From positions 42,127,753 to 42,191,752 of the forward strand of contig NC_092804.1 of the NCBI RefSeq assembly GCF_040954645.1: a stretch of 64,000 nucleotides of DNA. The letters run 5' to 3'. Position 1 is the first letter of the stretch. Each line of letters begins with the position of its first letter. This document shows, one piece after another, positions 44,701 through 56,700 of this stretch. Made by a program: the position numbers and the translations under genes. The notes under the pieces are model-generated. The model had not been told where the DNA came from and did not search any database. It saw only the letters and a program-made list of their open reading frames with translations. Source of the stretch: Diabrotica undecimpunctata (Eukaryota > Arthropoda > Insecta > Coleoptera > Chrysomelidae).

Positions 44701-47700
44701 CAATCAAATATATGATACCAGTGAAATTCCATCGGACTGGCTAAAATCGATCTTTATTCCTCTACCTAAGAAACCAAAAAAATACTGTTGCATATTCTTC
44801 TAAACCGAATTAACAACAAGTGCGAAGAAATAATTAGTCAAGAGCAGTTCGGGTTCCGGAGATGCCTTGGAACTAGCGAAGCACTATTTTCTATGCAAAC
44901 ACTCCTTCAACGATGTTGGGAGGTAAGAAAACCCGTATATATGTGCTTCATTGATTTTGAAAAGGCATTTGATCGCGTTAAGCATACCAGACTAATTACC
45001 GCCTTGCAGAGCATCCAACTAGATGAGAAAGACATCAAACTTATTGCCAAACTTTACTGGAACCAAACAGCCATTATTAATACCAACAACAGAGAATCAA
45101 AGCCAATCAGTATTGAACGAGGCGTAAGACAAGGCTGTATACTATCTCCCATCTTCTTTAACGTGTATTCTGAGAATATATTTAGGGAAGCTTTAAAAGA
45201 TCAAAAAGGAATTATCATAGGAGGAGAAATAATTAACAATATACGGTAAGCCGACGATACTGTGATTCTAGCTGAAAACATCGACGATCTGCAGGAGCTA
45301 ATCAATAGAGTTGACATGGAATGCACAAATTGGGGACTGTCGATAAATATCGATAAAACTAAATACATGGTGACCAGTAAAGTGGATATCGGCGCAACCC
45401 AACTGATATTAAACCAACAACCGCTGCAGAGAGTTCAGAGATTCAAATACCTTGGATGTTGGATTACCCAAATTCTAGATCCATCCTTCGAAATTCGATG
45501 TAGAATTGAACAGGCAAGAAACTCATTTCAAAAATTCAAGCCTCTATTATCCAATAACTCATTAAATTTGAAAATCCGTGAAAAGTTTACAAGATGTTAC
45601 GTGTGGTCTGTACTTTTGTATGGATGTGAAACGGACTTTAAACGCCGATATCATGAATAAAATCGAGACATTTGAGATGTGGTTGTATCGAAGGATACTA
45701 AAAATTTCATGGACTAGCAGAACTAGAAACGAAGAAGTTCTTCGAAGAATGGGACATCAACGAACTCTATTAAATATTATTAAGAGGCGTAAACTAGAAT
45801 ATCTTGGACATATAATCAGAGGACCAAGATATGAGTTCCTTCGGCTAATTTTCAACGGTAAAATCTAAGGAAAGAAATGGATAGGACGGTAGAAACTCTC
45901 TTGGTTGAGGAATTTGCGGCAGTGGACAGGTTTGACAGCGGACCAATTGCTACACGTAGCGCAAGACCGAGATCAGTATAAAAATATTATAAGCATGGTA
46001 GTCGCCGACGTTCCGTAGGGATATGGCACTCTAAGAAGAAGAAGAAAGTATGGATGTTAGTTTACAGTATTAATAAACAGTACTTTTGCTTGAACCTGTA
46101 AAAATTGACAGTGTTATTTGATAAACATTGACGTTAGCTTTGGTTAGGTACACTAAAATGTTTACAAGTTACATGTACAAAAATGTTATCTACTGAAGAA
46201 ACCGTTTATAATTGAGTTATAGATAGACAAAATAGTCCAAACATATTAAGGTTTTTGTTTAGCAAAGCAATTCGATAAATACGCACCAAGTAATGTTAGT
46301 GTACGGAACATTACAATCAAACTGCAAGTGTGCTAGTACACCAAGGAAAAGGTTAAGATGGACGAAGAAAATCAGTGGATATCAACAAAAATCGCGAACG
46401 GATATTTAACCAAATGTTGTACGCCGTAGTCAATGAAGATCTACTAAAGTACTAAATATGAATAGATAGAACTTTTCTGAAGTTACAAATTACTTTACAA
46501 ACTACGTTCCAAACAAGTTACCATTCATGTGTTATTCAGACGACCCGCAATCGGGAATGGGTGATTTGCTGCTAGTTGAATACTATTGTATAATATTTGC
46601 AATTTGTATCAAATAATACAACAACAATGAAACAATACAATCATTTGTACAGCACACACTACAAGAACCTTTCTGCGAGACACTTTTGGGTCAGATTTCA
46701 CATATCACCGATTTTTCATTTCTATTTCACTTTCTGGACTTTACATCATGCAACTATTTTGTGGTAAGTACACACAAACTATACGGGACAGCAGTGGCGG
46801 CTGGTGTGGTAAAATTTTGGGTAGGCCAAGCCAGCAAATTACATATAGCTATGTGTAATCAGTGGCGGGTCCAGAGGGAGGGGTCACGGGGTCATGACCC
46901 CCCCCCTAAAAATATTTGAAAACCCACTTATCCTATTGGTGGTAAGACTAAAAGTGACCTTACATCAGAGAAAAGTAATCACCCTCAAGATCCATGACCT
47001 CCCCAAAAAAAAATTCTGTAGCCGCCAGTGTGTGTAATACATATTTTTTTTTTGTGAGAGTGGGAATCTTTTTTTTCGAACTTTACGATTTTTTTTAAAT
47101 TTATTTGGGCAACCGTGCACTTGTTTGCAATTGTGTTGTTTGTTTAAAAATATGTTACAATTGTAGATTATGTTACATATTTTTTTATCACAATTTAAAA
47201 GAAAATTTATATTACAATTCGATAATTACGTTACAAGTGACAACGATGATCGGCGTAGGCCCGATCGTCGGGTGCCTAAACAGCAAGCATAAACACGACA
47301 ATATAAATCGTTGTCCGGCAAGCTGCTTACCTTCAAACGCTTTTTGTACGGGGATCTTATGTGAACTGGGTCGGCCAGTTCCGATTGGGCCTATTAATGA
47401 TATTTAAAATGCCTGAATACGATTCGATGCTTTCTGTGGTAATATAATAACATAGTTGTTTTAACGGACGCTAATGTATTAAGTAATTCAGTACATTTAA
47501 AAGTTATTTACACGCATTAACATAATGTTTGAATATATGTTTTTCAATTTTAAAGCTCTTAAAATTATTAGGTAGGCCTGGCCTATCCTTCTTCTTCTTC
47601 ACGTGTCATCTCCGCGACGGAGGTTGGCAATCATCATGGCTATTCTGATCTTAGATGCTGCTGCTCTGAATAGTTCAATTGATGTGCATCCGTACCATTC

Positions 47701-50700
47701 CCTCAAGTTACGCAACCATGAGATTCTTCTTCTTCCTACACTTCTCTTGCCCTGGATTTTCCCTTGTATAATCAATTGAAGTAGCCTATCCTGCCTACCC
47801 CCAAAAGCCGCCACTGCGGGACAGTTATTTCGCGTACCCGGACAGTTGTTTCGCTTCTGTCCTATCTACTAAAATCGTTTCTATACACATTTTATTCCAC
47901 ATTTCTTAATTTCTGACACGGTCTAATAATGTAACTTAACAATATTTTCTATAAAACTGTTTTAAATGTAATAATTTTTTTTTGTTCTCTTCTGATAATG
48001 TCCACCCTTCTCCTCCGTATGTTGCAGTGCTTTCTACCAACGATCTGAATAACTTTTTCTTCGATTAATTTGACAAACTTTTATTATGTATTGGGAAAAG
48101 TAACTTTCTTGTTATAGCTTTAATTCTTCCTATTTTCATTTAACTGAAATCCTTAGTATCAGTAATCCTCTTAAGTGGGCAGAAATATTTACAGAGATGT
48201 ATGTATTTCTGCCCACTTCTGGGGAGAATTTTTTTCTGTATGTGTGAATTCTTGTTATTGTCAGAGATATTTATTAGTGAAAAGCCTAACTTTATAAGTT
48301 GCGTAATATAGGCGCTATAAAACAAAAACGGAATTTGTCGATCAGCCCACTGTATCTCGAGCCGACGACGCCGGCGTGAAGGGTCAAGAGTAAAACACAC
48401 TGCTTATTATCCATTGAGTTAGAATCTAGATTCTAACTCGATGATATTATCGTATCGCGAAAAGGAATTGCTTCTGTTTACACTTGTTGTTACGCTAGGT
48501 GAGGTGTAATTCTAATTTTAGTAATAAATGACATATATTAGTACAATATTTCGAAGTTCGTGCTAATGTGCAGATATTTTAAAATATAAAATATAAAAAA
48601 TTTTTATTTTTTTTTACAATAAGTTACTTACCTATAGCTATATGCTCGGCACGTAAATTTGGTAGATGTCAAACATTCCACTTGACAATCTACAATAGAA
48701 TTTGCCTTCAATGAGTCTCTAACAATTTTTTGATGTAACCGTTCACCACTCCTGACTCGCCAAAAGCAATCTAAAAAGTTATTAGATTTTTAATGAAATT
48801 TATTTTTGTTATATACAGTAATCATGCAAATATCAGGAATAAATTCATTATTTCAGAATCGGACGACTTAAAAAAATCTTACACGTAAATTTCAATTTTT
48901 TAATGGCCATCAATTGCTATATATTATGTGTTGGACATTGCGTCATAAATGTTGGCGTAATAAAGTAATTAAAGATTTTTTAAATACAAATGGAGGTCAC
49001 GGGACACCTCATTTGAAAGGTCTGCTAATCGTCTTTGCAACGATGTATCATTCAAATATTTATTTCTACGGGGTTAACCAAACTTACAGTAAATACTCAT
49101 TCACTAAACTAAATTATACTACGAACCTCCACTGCGAATAAAACAAAGATGTGTTTTTTGCTGGTTCTGAAAAAAGAAATACATTGATTGATATAAATGC
49201 TACATTCTAATTTGAAATTAATTATTGGAGTATCAGTCAAGTATTCAAAGTTATTTTCACAAAAATATTTAAATCAGTATTGTCATTGATTGGTCGTTAT
49301 TGTCAATGATCTATACATTGGACAACTAATAGACGTACAATTTTTACTGTTTAAGTTTTTTACGACATATTTTTTAATTGCATATACTATTGCCGACAAT
49401 AATAACAGGATGAAACAAGATTGGTTGTGGAAATAAACTGAGGACTTAGGCTGAAGTTCGTAATTTATTTTATGCTAAATAACCCAATCGCGATTTCTCA
49501 ATTAACAATTAGCAAAATTGACAAAAGAATTGATAAAGGGGCCATATTGGAGATCTCCTCAGAAGCCGTATAAAATCCATACCCCAAGCCAAGAAAATCC
49601 CCATACCAGTTTGAGGCAGGTCGCACTAGATAATAATGTCCACCAATCATGGACGTATCCACCAATCAACTATTGTTAGAGTGCTAAAAAAAGAAGAAGT
49701 GGCATCCGTACAATGTACATCTGGTCCAGGAGCTTTTAAAAGATGACTTTGATAGAAAAATCGAATTCTGCGAAACCATTATTGAACGACGTAACAGGGA
49801 TCAGAGTTTCATAGAAAAGGTACCTTTTTCAGATGAAGCCACTTTTATGCTTAACGGTCACGTAAACCGCCAGACATCGATACTGTGCAAGTGAAAGCCA
49901 GAACAATATCCTGAGAAGGAAATGTTTGGACCGGCATTATCTTCTTCTTCTTAAAGTGCCCTCTCCTCAATGGAGGTTGGCTACTACAATTTTAAAATCT
50001 TCTCTATCTTCAGCTGTTCTTATTAGCTGTTCAAAATTTAGCCATGTCCATTGTCGGATGTTTCTGAGCCACCATAGTCTTTTCCTTCCTAGGCCTCTCT
50101 TTCCCTCGATTTTTCCTTTCACTATACGTTGGGCATATTGGTACTTATTATTTCTCAGTATGTGGCCTAGGTATGATGTTTTTCTAACTTTTACTGTGTT
50201 AAAAAGTTCTCTTTCCTTGCCTATTCTATGCAGCACTTCTTCGTTTGAGGTATGCGATGTCCATGAAATTTTGAGCATTCTCCGGTAGATCCACATTTCA
50301 AAGGCCTCCAATTTATTTACGGTTGATATTACCGGCATTATAAACAATCATATTATAGGGCTATATTTTTTTGGGGAAAACTGAACTGCTCCTCGTTATC
50401 TGTCATTTTTTCAGGATTATCTAATGCTACAGCTGAATTAGCTATTTCCAAATAGAAATGATCTGTGGGAAACAAATGGGGGTCTCCTACGATACGGCAT
50501 TGAGGTACAAGATAACTTAAAATAAATTTTCTCAGGTAGGTAGATAGGTAGAAGGGAATCTATCGAATGGCCACCGAGGTCTCCAGATTCGACTTGGTTA
50601 GACTTTTTTATGGGGATATTTGAAAAGAAAGTGTGTCAAAGTTGATCGCATAATGTAGAAGAGTTGAACGAGCGCATCGGAAAGGAAATTGAAAAATAAC

Positions 50701-53700
50701 TCCTGAAGTCATCGAAAACGTTAGAAAAGAATTTACTGCCCGTTTTTCTAGTTGTATCATTGCTGAAGGTCGTCAATTTCAACATTTCTTATAATTTGAT
50801 TGTATTTTACTAAACATTTATTATAAGTTAATTGTATTAATAAACCAAAAGTTTTGGTTAACCCTGTAGAAATAAATATTTAAATAATTGAATCGTTGCA
50901 AAGGCGATTAGGAGACATTTGATATAAGGTGTCCCGTGACCTCGGTTTGATTAACAAAAAATGTCAATTACGTCATTACTCCAAGAAGACGTAATGTTCA
51001 ATACATATATAACATTTAATGCCATTCTATAACCAACATTGACGGTTTTAATATTTTGGAAAAGTCGTCTGTTTCTGAAATAATGAATTTATTTTATAGC
51101 CTCCTTAGATTTTGATAACAAAATTTGTTATCAAAAACCAAAGTGATTAGAAAATTAAAAAACTTTTAAAATAGATCATACTAGTACTGAAATGATAAAG
51201 CAAAACCAAATATATAAGATTGTCTGTGCGTATGAGCCAGTCGATTGTTCTTTGGAAACTGGCTACACCATTGGTAACACCAAACGGAATACGACAAAAT
51301 TGGTACAGTCCCAGCGGCTTAAAAAGCTGTGTACATCTCTTCATGTGGAAGTATTGGAACCTGATGTTATGCACTTTGGAAATCTATTGCACTAAAGACA
51401 GTGAATTCTGATACATTGGACACCATTTTCTTCATATTTGGCAGTGAATAGGCATCAAGTTGAGTGAATCGATTAATTGTTTGAGAATCAATGACAATCC
51501 GCTTCTTGTGAGTTTCGTTTTTGGTGATAAGCACTTGCGCTCTCCTCTCTCTCCTCTCTCTCTCCAAGGGGACTGACTTTCTTCAATAATGCCATCATTT
51601 AAAAGCTTCTTCAACTCATTTTTAATAAAAATCTGATCTTCAACACTATGCCTGTGCGATTTTACTGCGATAGGTTTACAATTTGAAGTCAGATTACGAA
51701 ATAAAGGAACTGCAGGTACTGAGGCTTCAACTACACTACATACCTTGAATACTTCTTTAGGTCCTCCAAATTCAAACTCTAGACTTAAGTGGTTAGATAG
51801 AACATCTTGACTAATTATAATATCAGCACAGAGATTTTTAACTATAAGTAAATTAATATTATCGTACGAGTGGTTACCAATTTTAATATTTTGATTAGTC
51901 ACATCTTTAAATTCAGAGGTGTGTGATAATGACGTCATAGAGACAGTCTGAGTGCAAGGCTTCCTAGGGAGTTTGCACTGGTTAGCAAAGTCTTGATTAA
52001 TAAAACTGATAAAAAATGAGTATCTATAAGGGCATCAGCACGAATGCCTTTTATAGATGCAGGTACTATAGCTTTCTTCAATGAAGCAGGAGTAGCAGCA
52101 ATAATGTAGGCTGTGCAGTTATCATAGCCTTCAAATACGTTGGCAGATGCACTAGTGCTCTTGGAGCGGCAAACCTTTGCAAAGTGTCCCTTTTTATTAC
52201 AGGATTTGCAGATGGATTCCCGAGCAGGACAGTTCTTCCTTTAATGTATTGAGAGTTGAGTTCTGCCATTTCCATTGAAATAGCTATATTGTAAGTTTCT
52301 TCTAAAGTTAGTGTTAAACTCGCTAACAATCTCGATCGTATCTTTGTGGATGTCATTCCAGCGATAAAAGCTCAACGAATCGTATCATTTTTATTAGTAT
52401 CAGCATCTACAGCAGTAAAATTGCAGTTTTTTACTAACTGTTTTTAAGATTGCATGTAAGAATCGATAGACTCATCTGTCTGTTGTCGTCTAATGGTTAG
52501 TATATGACGAGCATGAATAGTATTGTTTGGTTTGATGTATATTTTGTCAAGAGTTTGAATGGATTCGTTGTAAGTTTATTGTATCAATTGCTTATATATG
52601 TATGTACTCGTGGCGAAATATGATTTATTAACAGTTGTACCTTAGTATCATTAATATTTAGGGGTGTTACAGTAGCACCATCAGCAGAAACAGCGGGAGT
52701 GACAATATGGACAGCTAAAAAGTTCATAAAAGTTCTCTTTCAATGGTCCCATTCCTTTGATGTTGATTTCACAAATGGATCCCTGTCGAACCTCTCGTGT
52801 CTTAGATACGTCTCCATTTATGTTGATTAAATTGAAAATTAAGGTAGGTAGGTGTATGATAAAAGCTAAGAACAAAAACGATGTGGGGAAAAGGAACAAA
52901 AACATTGACGATCATGGTAAAGCAGTAACTAAAACATGAATAAATTATCAGTTGAACCGATAAGAGGTTAAAGCAGAAATAAAAGCATTTATTTTTTCCA
53001 ATATTTATGAAAAACAGCCAGAATATAGAGCAAATATTATCAATGATTGTAGCAGAAGAAATGCAGAAATAATTGATGGTAAAAACATCCCGTTTTTTTC
53101 AAAGTAACAAAAATTTAAAATAATCTAAACTTACCACTGTCATCTCTTCTTTCTATCGCCGGTAGATTACATCGGTTTTTGTTATTCATGGTGTAGATAT
53201 CAAAATCTCTATCCGGCTCTAAATCCGTGTAATGGTCTAGCTCTTTATAGTTTAAGTTACTTAGATAACAATTATCTGTAGGTTCCGATACAGTTATAGT
53301 ATAACTGAAAAAAAGCAGTAATTAATTTAACATTTTTTCAACATTAAATTTGGAGTATTACCGGTATGCGTATGATTCACATACAAAAGCTCTTTCCTTA
53401 AAACATAACAGCTCACATTCGTAAATGTTGGGAACTGCAAAATATTGCTTAACAATTCTTTTGTGTAGCTTAAATCCAGTTACACTCCTGAGAGAGCAGT
53501 CTACAAAAAAAAAATTAAATAAAATGTCAATCAGAATGAACATATGGTGATCTTTATCTTTTACCACTTCGTAACAGCTTAAGGGAAAGAGATTCAGTCC
53601 CCAACCCTTCTATATATTTTAGTATTTTTTTCGTTTTTCATTAGTGAAAATGGACTATAATTAAACGGATTATTCTCTGTTCTTTGTTGGCTTACCCAAC

Positions 53701-56700
53701 GAATATGTATTTATTTTATATCTATTTATTTATGTTTTTTAGAAAAGTATATTTTTTGTATTTTCCTTGTTTTCTTTTGTTCTTCAAATTTCTATTATAT
53801 GTAAAAGTATTTATATCAACAAAAGGATCATTAAGGATCCTTGCTTTGCTAACGGTTATGGATTTGATGTTTCTATCATCAACACTGTCAAAAAATCGTC
53901 AAGAGGTATTCTTAAAATGAAGAAAAAGTACACCAATGAAAATAGACCCATTCATACATATTATTAAGTGATAATATGTGAAACAGCAAATGCTGTGCCA
54001 GTTGTAACGCTGGCTAGCGCGTTAAATACTTCAATCCTTTTAATGCATTGGAGGAAAATTAAATATCGATCTTAACAAACATCCCACCTGCCTCACTACC
54101 CATACCTCAAATAAACTCTAATCGATTAAAGCGATAATCTTTAATGCCTTGAAGTGCCTAACGAATAAAAAGGTTGTTGACCACTTTATGACAAACTACG
54201 GTCAGATAAAAATTCGGAATGTAACGGTTCAGGTTAGAACGTTAAACACATTTGCGGAACTTTATCTGACGTTTCGATTTCTAGTTCGGAAATCGTGTTC
54301 AAAATACAAAACGTTATTTTAAAGTAAAATTGTGCCTTATTCCCAATAGAAAGAAGAAAATAATATAGCTTCAAAACAACAATATTAAAATTTTACAATT
54401 CAGAGCTCATATTTAAAACACACATAAAATTTTTGGGAATGTGGTTGGATCAAAACCTGTCTTGGAAAAACATAGATCAACTCGTCGCATCCTGCAATAC
54501 GAGATTAAATTAAGAACATTATTTAACTGGGATTGGAGCTCTGATTTTGATACTCTAATTAGCCTATGTAGAGCAGTAATCAGATCTAAAATAGAATTAT
54601 ATTGAATTCTTTAGCATTCAACTGTGGCATTACTAAGCTTTGTCCTGTGAGTATTTCGAACAAAATCGGTAGAAAGTTTGTACAATGAAACTGACGAACC
54701 ATGTTTTCTACACCGTCGCATTTACGCATGCAAATTCTATCGCATCTAATTCAAAGGAACCTTCTTTTGATAGTAAATTTGAAAAATGTAACAATGGTTA
54801 TACGGAATTCACTTGAAAACAAATTCTAATGATGATTTTGGCCTGCTTTATATTAGTAATATTAACTAAAAATTTTTAGCTATTTACCTTCTTGAATATA
54901 ATTATATATCGGTCGTCTATGTTCAACAGGGAGCAAAGCACTATCAGGAACTCTAAATATACCAGTATTATCAGCTGGTTTGGCTGCTGGCAAATAATTT
55001 CCAACAGCAGGTGGAATCAGCTCGGGTTCTGGAGGCAAATAACCACCATGAGGTAAACCATAAGTACCTCCATATTTATCGAGACCCCAATGGCTGAAAT
55101 TATTTTGAAATTTATGATACAGACCCCAGTCCAAATCGTTAATTGAATCATCCGTTCTTGAAGGTGGAAGATAAAAGTTCTTCTTGGGCACTGGATAGTC
55201 GTAACCCTCACCGTATCGATGATGGTTGAAACCCCAGGGGAACTTTTTTTCATACTTGTAGTAAGTCAGTGTATCGTATACTTTTTGACGATAAGGAGGC
55301 GGTTTTGGTGGTAAAATATGTTCGTTAAAATACCTTCTATTATTGTTGTTTCTGTCATCCTGATTTGGACGTGGAAGGTAAGAGTGATCTAAAACGAAAA
55401 AAATTGAGTACACATGAGGGCTGAGAAGTTAATAGGTATAAGTGACATATTTAATCAATTCATGTTTTGATAGGGGAAAGCAAATAAATACAATGTCATA
55501 TACTGAGTTCTCTCACCCTACTAAATATATATCACAGTAAAATATCCACAAATCCTTTAGAAATTACATACTATAAAACCAGGAGTTTTAGCTCAAGCCG
55601 ATTATAGGGTAAAATTTCATATAACAAATTAAATAATGAAATGGGTAATAAAAAAAATGGTAGGTAGGGTAGACCGGGGACAATTGAAACATTTCTGCAT
55701 TTTGATTTTTTTTCTCCGCATCTATTGCAAATTTATAAATTACGAAATTAGTTATAAAAAGCGTATCCTATTGTGTTTCCATATATATCATTATATTTTG
55801 TCTATATAATGTCATTAATAAGATATTAAATAAAAACTTGAACTTGTTGTCAAGTTGCTTCAATTGTCCCCGTGGCAGGGACGAATGAAACAGATACCTG
55901 GGACAATTGAAACAGCACTAAGACATAGAAAAATAGTGTTTATTCTAGTAAAAACATACAATATAAAATATTTTTTATTCTGAAAGGCAATTGTGGCATA
56001 CGTATAGTTCTTCTTGGCGAGTACACTCTTCATGGGACCAATGACGACACTCATTGCACTGCACCCATTTCTCTCCAGGGCGACTACTACGATATGCTTC
56101 CAAGCAAACCAGACAATAACAATCATCCTCTTCGTCGCTATCACTCTGTTGCTGATTGTTCTGGCATTGTTTGGTTTTCTTGTATTTTCTAAAAGTTGTA
56201 TTTGATTCGTCGTTTAACTCAGTCACTTTTTTCTTAACCTGTTTTTTCTTTTTTGCGTCATATTCCTCTTGGATAGCATTTTTCTCCGGCGTATCTGTAT
56301 AAACTGCAGACTTCCTCAATTTTCGTTTGCCAATTGTTTTTCTAGGGAGCGCTTTCGGCAACGGTCTAACTGCTTCTGGTGAAAATACAACCTGCGATGC
56401 TTGAGCAATGCAAGTGCTTGGAGACGCTGGCGGTGTGTGATTTTGTGGTGATGTTGGCAAGATATCAGCTCTCTTAGTATGTAGAGGATCTTCACTAGGT
56501 GCTTCTTGAAGAACGTCAGTGGCATATGGTGTCGTGTTATTAAGAGCTGGTCTATCCGTGACATATGAAGGTGCAAAATCTAGTTCCGTAAATATGTCTC
56601 TGTTAAAGAGATATATGCCTGTGCAAGCAAATTCAACTATAATATTTGATTGCGTGAGGGCCAACGATAGAGATAATTTAGCTATGCTGGGTATGTCGTA

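Larger units (their letters stand above)
46792..47816. mobile_element. hAT-like element, 8-bp TSD CGGGACAG, with two nested insertions
   Basis: TIRs begin CAGTGGCGGCT at both ends, and CGGGACAG is duplicated at 46784-46791 and 47817-47824. No transposase is visible. Inside are a smaller hAT-type MITE (46860-47030) and an RTE fragment (47590-47783); without them the element is about 650 bp. Confidence 0.9.
48838..51094 (+). mobile_element. Tc1/mariner-like element with ~250-bp terminal inverted repeats
   Basis: AATAAATTCATTATTTCAGA at 48838 pairs with the right end at 51094. Similarity continues inward through GGACATTGCGTC, GAGGTCACGGGACACC, CGNCTTTGCAACGAT and AAATATTTATTTCTACNGGG to GGTTAACC, about 250 bp per arm. 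A transposase relic lies between. An RTE fragment splits it at 49941-50330. A clear TSD was not found. Confidence 0.8.

Noticed and set aside
49926..50288. Plus-strand open frame of 120 codons
   Set aside because: Antisense shadow of the RTE fragment bounded by ACCGGCATTAT duplications.
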